From NCBI RefSeq assembly GCF_027943255.1, contig NC_072893.1, positions 120,961,784 to 121,025,783 on the forward strand: a stretch of 64,000 nucleotides of DNA, in the 5' to 3' direction. Made by a program: the position numbers and the translations under genes. Positions 9,860 through 22,144 of this stretch are shown piece by piece. The DNA is from Anastrepha obliqua (Eukaryota; Arthropoda; Insecta; Diptera; Tephritidae). The notes beneath the pieces are model-generated. The model searched no databases. It saw nothing but the letters and a program-made list of their open reading frames with translations, and was not told the DNA's origin. How positions within the stretch are numbered: position 1 is the first letter of the stretch; each line of letters starts with the position of its first letter.

Positions 9860-11140
9860 TGCACAGAGGAAAATCCATTATTTTGACTTCTACTTTGCTT
9901 ACTGTGACCTGTTGCAGTCTATATGCAGGTAACGGCACGTAGCAAAAATTTCGATCTTACCGACCGATGCTACCATCCAAACCAACTTCGTATAAAATAC
10001 ACTGACGTAAATCCATTATTTTGGCTCCTACTCTACCTTGGTTTCTGATATTCACAGGTGAAGTGGAGTAGTAAAAAATGTACTGAGTTTTCATTAAAGA
10101 AGATTTGAAATTGGCAGGCGTATTTGCTTACTGTATACCGTGTGGCCACACCCTCAGACCACTACAAAAATCTCTTCATTAAAATCAGCTGTAGATTTTT
10201 TAAACAAATGGATGGTGAGTGCACTTTTTGGCAATATTTACAATTTCCAAATTGGCTACCAAATCGAGCTTAATTAGATTAGATGGAGTTTAGAGGAAGG
10301 AGGAGGAATCTAGTCATTCCGACACTATAAACAAAGTGGATCTACTGTGACAAAAGTTCCATTTGTGGATCCTGTGGATCTCTACCGAGAAATATATTAT
10401 TGTGGAATTTCGCTAAATAAATTAATTTCAACAGCTTTTCCGGCAACTAAGAACATAGATTCCCGAAAAGTGCGCCCTAAATTAGTCAGGAAATAGCTTA
10501 CCTCTCGGTACCTTCTGAATACTTCGTTAACTGGCTGAAATGGGCGCTAAATTGCGGTGACATTGTAGCAAATTGAGTAGCTGAAAAACTGATTAGTGAA
10601 GAGCCGCTCGAAGCGAGTTCTCCCAGAAAAGTAAATAATTGTGCGAGTTTCTTTAATTACCTACTTTTGGATAATTGAGCTTTAGTTCAGTATAACAAAA
10701 ATGGGACGAATGACTATCTATAAGTGTTGTATAGTCCTTCTTTTCATAGTCCAAAGGGGGCAACTGCGGGAGCTTCTTAGGCTGAGTCTGTCCCCATGTG
10801 GATAATAAAGGCAGTAACTGACCGATGGATGTACCGTTCAATTTATTTCTGAGTCCCTTTATTCCCTAGAGAGCCTTAAATTGGGAATGTAGAACATGGT
10901 CTGTTGTTCTTCGTACTTTTCCAGTAAGTCTAAGAATCCTTGTTTTCTACTTTCAAGGCTGAAAATTGAATTCACTATGCGAAGATACGATACCTACCTA
11001 ATAGTTTGAGCCATCTGTTCTATATTTTTAAAATTTGGCAATTTTAGTCATATTTTTCCATTCTTAGTCAGTAAATAAGCTTGAAGATATCACCTAGCGG
11101 TACAAATAAGCGGCGCGACAACTGAAAGTTTTTCGAACGC
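9860..11140. other. Unassigned DNA
   Basis: About 1.3 kb with no recognised gene or repeat; stops in all frames. Confidence 0.3.
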
Positions 11141-11145
11141 GCGAT

Positions 11146-11460
11146 ATCATCATCACCATAGGGTCACAGTTCGGGGTGAACCATTGCTTCCGTTAAAATT
11201 CATTTCCACGTCACTTGGTCATCTGCTTTTCGTTGATTTCAGATATGCCCATAGCTTCCAAGTCGCCTTCAATGTCATCTCTCCATCTTTTTATCGGCCG
11301 GCCTCTTCTTCTCTCGCCGGAAGATTTTCTTTCTGTCTTTAAGTCGTACAAGTCCATATATTTTTCTTAGAACCTTTATTTCAAAACAATTTAACTGATC
11401 GGTTTCATTAGATTTTAGCACCCAGACTTCGCACCCGTATATAAATGTAGGTCTCAGTTT
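11146..11460 (-). pseudogene. RTE-type LINE C-terminus and 3' end
   Basis: Minus-strand frames give FIYGCEVWVLKSNETDQLN, FEIKVLRKIYGLV and, after a frameshift, GRPIKRWRDDIEGDLEAMG and EINEKQMTK. This is the LYGCETW...FExxVLRKI...GRPxxRW order at the C-terminus of RTE-type LINE proteins. The relic ends with GATGATGAT-like sequence near 11146. The RT domain is missing, as usual for 5'-truncated insertions. Confidence 0.7.
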
Positions 11461-11464
11461 TGTA

Positions 11465-13380
11465 TATTCGTAGTTTCTGTTTTCTAGAAAGTAATTTTGA
11501 CTTCATCAACTTTGTACACGCGAAGTAAGACTTATGTGCAGTTTATATCATTTTTTGTGTGGCAACGGATGTATCTTTTTATACAATCAGGACAACTCCA
11601 AAGTGCCTAATACCTACATATATGTCCGATATCTACAATATTAGTAATTGATGGTGGTCCAAAATCAGATCTAGACCAACCTCCTATGCGTTCTGAGCAA
11701 TTAATTGTGCCTACTCGCCAGATTGAATGCCTTAATTGGCGTCTCGGTCACATTTCTGTAGAGCTCGAGACAGTTTGATGGAGTAAGTTGTCCGCACAGA
11801 TCCTTGCTTTTGAATACGAGTCTATACAACGTTAAATTTAGCCTCGAGTCAGGGTCCGACTCGTGATCCCTTTGATGGATTGAACTGCCTGCATAGAATA
11901 GAAATCCTTTCGCTTGCCATATACGCTTGTGCGACTCAATGTCGCATGCACCTATGAAAATGCGCCAGTTGCGTGATCTAATGCAACTCGAGTCGAATTA
12001 TAATTTTTTCATTGCGACGCTCGCTAACGTTTAGGTGATTCAAAATCTTTTAGGGAATAAAAAACCGTCCCCTTTCTCTATAAATTATGAACGAGTGGTC
12101 ATTCGTTTATGCTGCTTGTAATTCTGTGTCAGTCAGCCAGACAGCTGGCAGCGGTTAACGGTAGTACTGAAGTACTTCGTTCCCAAATCGACGCTTATTG
12201 GGCAACCCTCGTACAACTGTATAGCAACATACGCTCAGCAATTTGCGTTCACTCGTTTCTGTCGCGTCTTTAGTTTTTGTTTCTGCTTCTGCTTAGCGCC
12301 AAACTCATTGCTGCCACGTCGCTACTTTCCGACCAACTTTGGTGGCCGCTGCTGTTGATGCTGTTAATTGTGAGCATTGTCTTGCTAGTAGCTGACATTG
12401 TTGTTTGTTTTTATTTTTTCTTTGCGTGCTTTTTTTCAAGTTTTGCAACTGGCAAGCGGTAAATAGAATTAACAGCAATTTTTGCGTTCTCTGCCAGGCG
12501 CTACTGCTGCCTGGGCTGGTGCTTCTGCTGATTCTGTTGCTTATTTAATGGCGATTTATTGTTATGCCACAGCGTGGCAGCGTCTATAGCTGCTAATCAC
12601 ATTAGCCATTTGACAAAAACAAAGTGAAACAATTGAAATAAAACAACAGCAGACAAAACGGGAAGTAACGAAATCTGTGCGCCTCTGTGTATGTGTGTGT
12701 GTGTGTGTATGGGTAAGTATTGGCAATCAAACTCATAACTGGTGATGTCGTAAATTGTGTTTCTTCTTTACAACTACAAAGCACAACAACAACCATACAT
12801 GCGAAGCGACTGTTGCATGACAAAGTCTAATTGAGGTGGCCTGCGCGCGAATTTGTGATGATTTCTGTAAATTTGGCAGCACATTTGTCGGTGGTTTTTT
12901 ATGTTTTCATGCTTTTATATGCATGTAGACACATTTTTTTTATTTCCGATATTTAATTACTAACGGTTTCTCAACGCTGACCACAAGTGAAACTGTTCTT
13001 GACTGTCCAGCTGTTTCACGGTACGATTTGTATTTGGATGGCACATTTTGGGCAAATGAGATATTGTGTGTGTGTGTGTGTTTAGCTATATATGTATGTA
13101 TGTGTATGAATTGGATAGAATAATTTTTGTATAATATAACCTCCATTCTGTTGGCGAATTGAAGTACCGTTCGATGGAAATAGCTGCAAAGTTATTGTGA
13201 GATTTTAATTTCTGCTAATCCAAGAAATCTCACAGTAACTGAATTTGAGTTTAGAAAATTCTGTAAATCTAGAAAATAATTACTCTGTTATCTCTTTAGT
13301 GCCAATGGCAGAAAAATGAATTTGAAGGCACCGTTAAATATTTGTTAAAAAAAAAGTTGAGCAAATTGAGGAAGTAACTG
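11465..13380. other. Unassigned DNA with microsatellites
   Basis: No gene recognised. GT runs at about 12690-12708 and 13064-13082. The stretch 12260-12480 is T-rich, and the ORF there (MFLLLLSAKLIAATSLL...) looks like a by-product of that composition. A TCAGTCAG sequence near 12130 could mimic a fly initiator, but nothing supports a promoter. Confidence 0.3.
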
Positions 13381-13384
13381 ATTT

Positions 13385-13700
13385 CCGGAGAATTTCTATA
13401 CCCTCAAAAGTACTCGTACTCAGTAAATTGGAGGGTCATTAACCGGTATAGCTTAGAAAAAAAACATGCATGACCGATATGATAAAGAATAGAGAGCAGC
13501 GGGACGCAAATAAATGCACCACACGAAAAAATTATTAAGACCGCCTTATAGTCAGCGAATAATAACACACGTGACAACTTGGTCCTCATGGTCTACTCCA
13601 GGATCTGCCATGGTGTGAATAATTGGTCGACGTTGCAGTCACTAGGTCTGAAACCGCACTTAGGGTTTGGGCGTAAGGTTTCAGTTTATCACAGAGCAGG
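13385..13700 (-). pseudogene. RTE-type reverse transcriptase fragment
   Basis: On the minus strand FRPSDCNVDQLFTPWQILE and VLLFADYKAV match the GFRPGxSTxDQIFTLRQILE...FVDFKAAYD block of RTE/CFDP2-type RTs; Asp in FADYKA is the first palm Asp. Downstream KLYRLMTLQFTEYEYF could be the PxKLIRL segment, with about 25 extra residues between. Stops and frameshifts are present. The Helitron 3' end lies immediately to the right. Confidence 0.55.
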
Positions 13701-13994
13701 TAGGATAGAATTTTATATGCGACTAGCAAACCCGGCCCCCTTCGCTGGGCACACTAAAATAGAATAGATATGGTTTAGAACAGAAAATATATGGTTTTCA
13801 TATTATTTATTTCTTTATTCTTTACGACCCGCCCCGGCTTCGCACGGGTGCACAGCCGATATTAAATATATCTCTATTAGAACTAATTAAAGGACCGCCC
13901 GCAAAGCGCTAACTAAGTCTTGCTCCCGACAAAAGTGTTCACTTCTGCCTGCAGTCCCGCAGTGCAACCTGTTGTTTTAGGATACATAACTAAA

Positions 13995-15476
13995 TTATTG
14001 TAGAGCTTCTCTATACACAACATTTGACTTTAAATTATTTTCAGCTAACAAAATATACTGATGGTCGGGAGCCCCGACCCGTGATAGGGCAACGTAAAGT
14101 TGCCCATGTGTAAAACATTCTTTTCGTAAATCAATTCCTACTAATTTGAGTGTTTGGCCTTGTGATTTGTTTATCGTTAGTGCGAAAGAAATTTTTACTG
14201 GAAATTGGAGCCTTTTGAAAGGTATTGGCAAATCAGTAGGGATCATGGGTATTCTTGGTATATGAGCTAATTCACCAGCTGCAGGGCCGGTGATAATCTT
14301 CGCTACTATTAAATTATCTTTTAGCTCCTTGATAAGAAGTCTCGTACCATTGCAGATGTTGGGGCGGCTCAAATTTCTGAGAAGCATTATCGGCGTGCCA
14401 ACTTTTAACGATAGTTCATGAGGTGGTAGCCCAGCGGGGTTCAGGGAATTTAAAAATTCCTGGGGGTAGTGTACTGCGTCCTCGATGTTAGTGACGGTGT
14501 CTATGGATTTATAGCACTTAACTTCACCCGGTACTTTCTGCATAATTAAATTGTTTATTTCGTTGACTGTTTCATTCCTGGGAGAAACTATTGCTCTACC
14601 ACACATCCAACGAAAATCATTTTGATCTAAGTTTTCGATGTCAGGATATATAGCATCTATCAGACTATCTAAATTATGGACTATTTGGCCTAGAGACTCA
14701 TCCAAAGTAACCGCATAATCGGTGCCCAAATTTAAAGATGGAAAAATTCCTTCTCCAAGTTTCAGCAGCTGTTGTGGAAAGTTGCTATGCATATTTCCAT
14801 ATAGATGAGCTCTCATATTGGTGCGCAAATTCAAATGTTGTACAGATGTCCAAAGGTGAGATGATTTTAAACATGCTTTCATAATATCTGCTCGCGTACC
14901 TCTGTTGACGACTGGAAGCGTTTGTCGGAAATCTCCAGCTAATACAAAAGTGATACCAACCATGACATCAGCAGAGCTTCGGAGGTCTCTTAAAGTACGG
15001 TCCACGGCCTTCACATGAGCTCTATGACTCATGGTGCATTCATCCCATATTACAAACGACGCGTCTTGCAGCAACTTACCAAGAGGCCCATTTTTCCGAA
15101 TAGAGCAGGTAGACCGTTGATCTTAAGATACGGATAGCGGGAGTTTTAACGTAGAGTGAGCAGTTTTTCCTTCGTTCAAGAGAGTTGCAGCAATTCCTGA
15201 CGAAGCAACTGCAATCGCTATCTTCCCTGATTGCCGTATCTTAGCAAGTATCAAATTTGCGAGAAAAGTCTTTAGAGTGCCTCCTGGTGCGTCCAAAAAA
15301 AATAATCTCCCCATGTTATTGATCACGCTGTCTACAATAGTCTCATAAGCATGTCTTTGATCCGGTACTAATTTGGGCACATTGCCATTAACAAACGCTG
15401 TTAGATCATTTCTGTTATACTGTTGTACCATTGTGTCAATATTGTACATACACAACCAAAGGTTACCCGGGTCCAC
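13995..15476 (-). pseudogene. Helitron PIF1-like helicase domain, one in-frame stop
   Basis: This is the 5'-3' DNA helicase half of a Helitron transposase. Motifs in order: Walker A DAPGGTLKTF (canonical GGTGKT, so Gly is replaced by Leu), ASSGIAATLL, HSTLKLP, Walker B VIWDECTM, AGDFRQTLPV, NLRTNMRA, and near the end INKSQGQTL with TLKLVGIDLR and YVALSRV. The frame is open throughout except for a single TAA at 15120-15122 in the HSTLKLPLSVS segment; both sides are in the same frame. The N-terminal Rep domain is absent. This is the best preserved coding relic in the window, so the insertion may be comparatively young, but it is inactive as it stands. Confidence 0.88.
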
Positions 15477-15760
15477 GTTTTGACCTATATCTCGAGACCC
15501 CAGTCACGGAGTGGCATGAAAAATTCTCTGTACTAAAGCATTCACCAACAGCTTCAATTTGATATCCATATTGTACAAACACATTCTAGGGTCCACGTTT
15601 TGGTCTCTATCTCGAGACCCTAGTCACGGAGCGGCATGAAAAATACTCTGGACTAAAGCATTCCTCAACAGCTTCCATTTGATACCCATATTGTACATAC
15701 ACATCCGAAGGTTACCCGGGTCCACGTTTTGACCTATATCTCGAGCCCTATTTCCAAAAT
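15440..15760. repeat. Helitron-associated tandem repeat, unit about 125 bp, three copies
   Basis: GGGTCCACGTTTTG followed by a TATCTCGAG segment recurs near 15470, 15592 and 15720, with the blocks CAGTCACGGAG and CTAAAGCATTC between. The first copy overlaps the 5' end of the helicase frame (MDPGNLWLCMYN), so the frame's start there is repeat-derived. Such arrays are common inside insect Helitrons. Confidence 0.85.
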
Positions 15761-15879
15761 AAAATATAATCCATGTTACTCGTGGATGATGTAGCTTTCG
15801 AATGGTGAAAGAATTTTTAAAATCGGTCTAGTAAAGCACAGTCTTCGCACTATTCCAAATTTACCTACTTTCAATGGCT

Positions 15880-16790
15880 CTAAAAACATAAAATCGCATG
15901 CCTCAAACCCAAAAACTTTTCCTTTCCATTCTTACTCCCGCACAATAGTCAGCGCATTATTTGCATTGTGGCTGCTAATACAAGCAACAATAAATAAAAA
16001 CACACAGACACATCAAATTTAGCGAAGTCGTCAACCATCTGTGCGATCCTTCTGGCAGAAAAATGTGAAATACAGATGGCGGCCCACGTAGTAAAGAAGG
16101 CGTTGTTCCTACTACTTAGGACTGGTAGCGGCAGGCTAATCACCTATCCTGTCAGTGATCAAATAGATTAACGAAACCAACGCAAGACAAGTCTTGCCGA
16201 GACCCTATGCTCCCGAGGAGAGTGATGAAGGAAAAAACAAAAAATATTTTAACTTTCCCTTCGGTTAGACTTGGAGGCAGGATAAACACTCCATCATCGT
16301 TGATTGGGGATTGTGGGATATCAGCTCCAAAGGCAGGATTATTGTGTTCTGCGTCTGCCAACAGCTTGGAGAAGTGTTACTCCATAATCTCAGCACACCT
16401 TGCGAATCCGTTACCAGATCACCATTTTCGTGTCTACAGGATCACACGCCGGCCTTGAAATCTTGTGACAGACACTTTTCCTTTTGGTAAAACTTTAGGG
16501 CGCCATTCCAGTTGTCACTCATCTCGATTTACTCTCGCTCTCGCTTTTCTTCTGTTCCATTTTTTGCGTCTGATTGTCCCAGATGGCAGCGTGAGTTGGT
16601 AAGCCACGTTTTGCGCTGCGCTCGTCGCCTGGCACTCAGAGCGCTGGTAACCAAGGACTTTTTCAGCAGCAGTGCGCATTGAGCGCACCAATATTCATCC
16701 TCGGATGCGGGATGTTGTTGGTGCAGTTCAGTTAGGTGAGCGGAGTAGGCGTTGCCTGTACATTGCGATGGCTGCTTTTATACGCCCAGC
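15880..16790. other. Unassigned DNA
   Basis: A minus-strand frame at 16152-16361 (MADAEHNNPAFGADIPQSP...) looks protein-like for about 40 residues, but I cannot place it and it has no neighbours that would explain it. Otherwise nothing recognised. Confidence 0.3.
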
Positions 16791-16794
16791 TTTC

Positions 16795-17060
16795 TCTGCA
16801 TCATAATTTGGTTGAGCTCCTCATCCTATTTGTGGCGGGGTGCGTCTTAATGTTGTTCGACAAATGGAGGTACCTAAAGTTGAAAGCCGATTCCGAGAGG
16901 CAAATAATTATTTATGAGGAGCTTTTTCATGGCAGAAATACACTCGGAAGTCTGTCATTGCCTGCCGGTTAGCGACTTTTTCATTTTGATGTTTCATGCT
17001 CGGAGATTCGAATCTACGTTCTCCGAATGGTAGTTAGGCACCAAATGCTAAATTCGTTGT
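16795..17060 (-). mobile_element. tRNA-derived SINE, fairly complete copy
   Basis: The head is at the right. Reading minus, TAGCATTTGGTGC resembles a pol III A box and GATTCGAATCTCC a B box (TTCGAATC core at 17007-17014). The body has CTGCCATGAAAAAGCTCCTC, a CGGAATCGGCTT-like segment, and CATTTGTCGAACAACATTAA. Four other stretches in this window share the body. I remember this family as widespread in tephritids; that is recall, not a search. Confidence 0.75.
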
Positions 17061-17069
17061 TGTTGTTGT

Positions 17070-20000
17070 TTTGTAATACCTGTACAACTACATACATTTT
17101 TGGGAAGTACTGCTAATGTAACCGCTTTCTGCCAGTACTCTCTGTCGTTCGGCAACGTAAAACCCATGTTTTAAATTGTTTTGATGTGATTTTCATGTGG
17201 GCTTTTTGAGATGATTCCACACAAGCACTTATAGCAAATTAGTTGGCAAAGTTCAGTGCAAGACTTTTGCTCCACTAACCTCAAAAGGGTTTTCCACTGA
17301 ATCTTTTAACCTTAACACATTTTTTTTGCTGCTGGAACTAAAAATCAAATAAAATTGTAGACAATTAAATATTTACAAAGAATAAAATGTAATTTCCCTT
17401 TCGACAATTTTTGTGAAAATCCACTCACGAAACTGAACTTCACTGCTTAAGTACACAAGTTAATGGCCCGAAGACAACACGCAACAATTTGAACGAAATT
17501 TCTAAGGCGAGAGTTCAAAGAGGCTGGCACGAATTGGAGTAGGGAGAGTTGGAAAAGAAGAAGTCATTGTTTTCTGAGATTTCGCAAACAACATCAACGT
17601 CAAACATCCTGTCAGTGCCTGGTAAAAACTTTCCCAAGCCAAATAGATAAACAAATATCTGACTGGACGGGTAGATTTGTAGATGAATGAATGAATGCGT
17701 GGATTCATGGATGGATGGATGGATGGTGGGAGGTTCGGAAGCATGGCTGGTCATTTGTGTGCGGGAGTTGCGCATGCACTGCCAGAAATGGCACAAGCGA
17801 CACCGTTAGAAGATGCCACACTGCAGGAAAAACAAACAATAACAAAACCACAAAGCGAACAGCAAAAAAGTTAAAACCAAAAGTAGGAAATAATTCAATA
17901 TTCACAGCCAACACAATGGGTCATGTCGAGTTGACTATGCGAACATGCAAACCCAGTACAGACCACAAACAACACAAACAACAATTACGAACAGAAAAGG
18001 CAGCTGAAAATGCAAACAATACGGTCAAAAACATGAACGGGGTGTCCGGGGGTGGTTTGTTGCATGATGCAAACGGTGCAAATGGCGCGCTGCAAAAGGT
18101 TAAAATCAAACGTGACAGTTGACTTGGACCACAGTGAGCCAACAATGCCGCAAACACACCAAAATAAAACAAAAAAAAGCAACAAAAAATTAATGCAAAC
18201 AAAACACACCGATAAGAACGAAATGAAACAAAGCAAAGTGAAAAAGGAAATTAAGCAAATGGAAAATCATAAAAAAATAACGCGAAAACGCCGCAAAACA
18301 CGTAAAATTCGAAACGCACTGCATGCGGCCAACGCTGACGTGCGCGCGCGCGTACACCGCTGCTGACCGCCAGCGCAACAGACAAGGGACACGCGGCGGA
18401 TGCACACCAAGCCATTTGCTGTTTCGCCGCAATCTGGCATAGATCGCGCTGAGATTGCCAGAAAACACTACAACCAACTTCTTTTCACGTTGCTTTCGGC
18501 AGTGTGGCATGCAACAGTGTGGCATGCAACAGTGCGACTCTGGCATGTTACACAGCTGAATGGCTGACCAGATGACCAGGCAGACAGGCGGCAGGCTGAC
18601 TTGCTTCTTGTGTGCCGCAGCTGCTACTGCCCACATAGTGGCAGCAACAACAATGGATCGATAAACTGGGTATGTAGCGGTTGGCACAAAAAGTGTTTTT
18701 TATATGTATGTATGTATTTTTAAATATGTTGCATATTGGCCTGCGGTGAGGCAGTGAAATTGTTTGTTATGCTTTGTGGGCAGTGCCATTCGGTTGGCCA
18801 CTCGGCGGGTCGTACGGTCGAGTTTTGAATTTAAATGACTTTTGTGGCATACATGTGTAAGTTCTATGTGTGTGTGTGTGTGTTTGTGTGGGGAGCATGC
18901 CAATGTCGTTCGCGTTGTTGTTGTTGCCTTGCTTGCTTTTTACCTACTGCGGCTGTGACATTGTGCCACTCCATTGTTAATGTTACGATGTGTGTGTGTG
19001 AATGGAGGGGCGAGCACCACATTCTGATATTTAATATGCTTTGGCACACGCCCCTATAACCCAGTTTCGATTGCACGAACATACAGTTACTGCCACTGCG
19101 CTACGCAGCGCATAGCGAACGCACTCCAATTCATGGGAAGTAACAACAAAAAATGCCACTTTTATGGTTTAATTTTCGCTACAAAACCATCTGGGAAGCG
19201 ACCTAAGGTAGTCGAGTTTATTCTCTTTTTATTTCTTTATTTTCATATTTTTTGTGTTTTTGATTTTCGTGCCCTAACACCTACAGCAGTTCTCACATTT
19301 TTCACTTTTATGCCTCAATATTTTGTCGTTGTTCACTTAATGCTACAGGGCGGTCCAAATGCAATGTTCTTTGTGAATCATGCGCTGCCTTGACGCTCAA
19401 GCTCCAGTGAGATATGTTACAAACGGCATTTGGAGCGCTCAAAGGAGCTGAAGTTCAATGCAGATGTCTATCGACACATAGTTTCATCTGCTCTGCCTTC
19501 AGAACGCTCTCGGAAGAGGCGGTGCGCACCAAAACCCATGCCATCCCAATGAACACCTCAAAATGACAAAATTTAGCAATGGAAATAAAAATGGTAAGCT
19601 ACGAAGACTTAAAAAAACAGTAGACGATAACCTCCGCTATAGCGCCATGCCCGAGAATCTAGTGCCACTGATGTTGAAGACCAACGACGGCATGGAACGA
19701 CGTACACCACGTGGCTGCCGAAAAAATGCATAATCGGTACAGCGAGCAGGCAAGGCAAAGACGCGAGCGCCAAGAAAGCCTGTAAAACACGAAAATGCAG
19801 GCAAACTCACTATACCAGACATGGACACTTACCTTTCTATGGTATAGACAAGGACATCATGAAATGATTCAAACAATGGGTGGTTAAAAGCAGCTACTAC
19901 TTTCGACGCATTGCATCAGAATAGAAACCGACGTGGAGTCTAATGCTCAAACCGTCTCACGAAGAAATACATAAGGAAATACTCGGGAGCATTTGTGGTT

Positions 20001-20495
20001 TGACGGTGGGAGGTTTAGTGCGGTTCAAAGTTCACACTGACGGGGTTAGACTTTCGATGCTTCTTCCTCATAAAAAAAAACATACATAGTTGCTTTTGTT
20101 TAATTCCAACATAAAATCCGTGTTCCTATATGAGTCTGTGACTTAGAATACTATCCGTCTGTCTATACTTCGCCTTAATCTTTCACCAATCAGTATCTTC
20201 GTGCAATTTTCCGCAGCAACTGATCTGTGGCTATATCCAATCGAACGTTGTTGACCCGTACACACCAGAAATCTCAAAAGCTAGTCGATTTCTACAACTT
20301 GCGGAATGGCGTGTACCGATAAAAATATATACACGGCCGCTGAGAATGTGCTACCAATCTAGGAATAACGGCTGGCAAACGATCTCAACGGTATAACAAC
20401 TCGTGAACCCACTTGATGAGGATTTTACCTAAGGAACTAAGACTATGTGCTTACATGGACCAACTTACTTTGCAAAGTTAGGTAAATGCTGATCT
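17070..20495. other. Unassigned DNA, partly low complexity
   Basis: Contains an ATGA/ATGG microsatellite at 17681-17728, an A/C-rich plus-strand stretch at about 17820-18330 that gives Lys/Thr-rich frames in either reading, a 15-bp direct repeat (CAGTGTGGCATGCAA) at 18499-18530 and a GT run at 18866-18885. The lysine-rich frames (17691-18122, 18052-18366) have no recognisable domain and follow base composition. No gene supported. Confidence 0.35.
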
Positions 20496-20499
20496 ACTT

Positions 20500-21060
20500 A
20501 AATTTGCGTTCACAATTTGGGCCTTAGAGCAGCTCGAACGGGATGTAGATTTTGATCGAAATAACGCCGAGTCTTACAGTATGCATACCTCGCGGACATG
20601 CGCGGTAAAGGCACACGCGAACTCGAGAGCTAAAGCTTTGTTAACTTTAGAAGCTCCCTCCAGCTCCTCCGATCCACACATAACTAGAAAGATCTCGCGA
20701 CGTTGCAAGTTTGCTTACTCGCCCAACGTTCGTTGAGTTTACGCGAGGCTCACCTTTCCAGAAGTAGACTACATCTTGTCAAGGGCTTAAAAATCCTCTC
20801 ATTTCACATGGAAACTACCTCACAATCTATCAAACTCCACGGCCTAGCGGTTTTCTGAAATGCTTCTCGAAAGAGCGCAGCATCAAAGAATCCGTTGGCA
20901 ACCGAGAGAGAAGCCAAGCATTTTCCGACCAGTTTCGAGTGCGCCATCATCTAAGTACCAGTACCCCAACTGCCACTTTACTGTCGGAGTCGATATTTAC
21001 TTTCCTTTACAGTTATTACACAGGTATGCAACCACTCAGCTGCTTCTTTGATTGCAGTGG
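20500..21060. repeat. Unclassified dispersed repeat, copy 2 (no mariner insertion)
   Basis: Second copy of the repeat at 5220-6270, same strand. It runs uninterrupted from the ATACCTCGCGGAC block through GAGAGAAGCCAAGC to CAGCTGCTTCTTTGATTGC, i.e. it is the form without the mariner relic. No coding content recognised. Confidence 0.6.
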
Positions 21061-21064
21061 TCTG

Positions 21065-22140
21065 GTAACCTGCAGTTGAGTTCGATGGGGAGCTCCGTGC
21101 AAAATACTCATCCATCAATTCTTCCATCCAACTTTGAGACACCTGTGCACAGGTTCATCGGGGTTTGTCTGCAAATGTTGCATACCGCCCACGCCTCGTT
21201 TAATGGAATGTGAATGGAGAATGCCCTAATCGGACCAAGCGAGTCTGTACACTGATGAGCCACCAGTGCAATGAGCTTAAAGTTTCTCAGAATACTTGAC
21301 AGTCCATAGATAAGCTCCAACATGTAGCCCGAGCCTCTTAGTATGATTGCGGAACGTGCATCGACAGTTTTTGCTGACAAGTCTACGGATGCCACATTCA
21401 GCTTTCCGTCGAGTGCTGGAATGGGAATGTTTCGACTGATTCCAATGATCGCTCAGCTTTTTCACCGACGTCACACTCTCCAAACAAAATACTAATACTT
21501 GGCCCACCCTTTATATTTTTATCTTTTTACGTTTTCTTCAAGTGGTGTTGAAATTCTTTTATTTTTTTCTTTCTAATTCTTTAATTTTGCTGCTCATTCA
21601 CTTTTTCCTTTTATTGCTCCTCATCTTTGTTTTGTTTTTCCTTTGCCTTTTTTCTCTCTTCCCCTCAACATACACTGCCTGTTGTTGTATGCGCGCTTTC
21701 CAAACTGACAAAACATTGTAAATTGTTGCCACAATTATCGCCGTTGCACGCACCACCTTCTCTGCATTGCATTTGTGGCTTCTTCTTCCATTTATGAACC
21801 TTTGTATGCACCCACGCACTCGTTTCGAAAGGGAATTTCAGTATTCATTAACTTCTGTTGGTTATGTGGGTCAAGTGTTGGTCTATGGAAATGACAAACA
21901 TTGCTGGCACTGTGGTTTTGGAATTTGTGTAAAGTGTGTTTTGTTGCAAGCTGCAATTTTGTAGACTTTCAATTGAGCGAACTTCTATTATGATTAATGG
22001 AGTTATTTGTTAAGCTGCGGAGAAAATGGTTACCTTATTAGTTTGTGCTTAGATTTTTTAAGTTTTCTACATACTTTCTTGATTGTTTAATTGGGCACGC
22101 TGCATGGTTTCGAAGAAGAAGAAGGAAATATTATTTATCA
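21065..22140. other. Unassigned DNA
   Basis: Overlapping minus-strand frames at 21108-21507 are open for 76-95 codons but show no known motif. T-rich 21500-21680. Confidence 0.3.
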
Positions 22141-22144
22141 CAAA

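Larger units (their letters stand above)
13723..15870 (-). mobile_element. Helitron relic (helicase half, 3' ends, minisatellite)
   Basis: Helitrons replicate by rolling circle and end in CTRR preceded by a GC-rich hairpin. On the minus strand the sequence GGGTTTGCTAG ends at 13723 with host T next, as expected for insertion between A and T, and a short GC-rich hairpin precedes it (13728-13750). A second hairpin, ACCCGTGCGAAGCCGGGG..., lies at 13826-13853 but lacks CTAG. The PIF1-type helicase and a tandem array lie further in. The Rep/HUH nuclease domain and 5' TC end were not found, so the copy is truncated, or 15870 is an arbitrary limit. Confidence 0.75.

Noticed and set aside
12120..12300. 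Promoter with initiator-like TCAGT
   Set aside because: Single short matches without downstream transcript support are not meaningful at this length.
12277..12462. Leucine-rich frame resembling a signal or membrane segment
   Set aside because: T-rich composition explains it; no conserved downstream frame or splice context.
16152..16361. Possible host exon (MADAEHNNPAFGAD...)
   Set aside because: Protein-like but unrecognised, and no splice sites or neighbouring exons could be supported; left as unassigned.
17691..18366. Lysine/threonine-rich frames of 143 and 104 codons
   Set aside because: Follow the A/C-rich composition, overlap in different frames, and show no domain.
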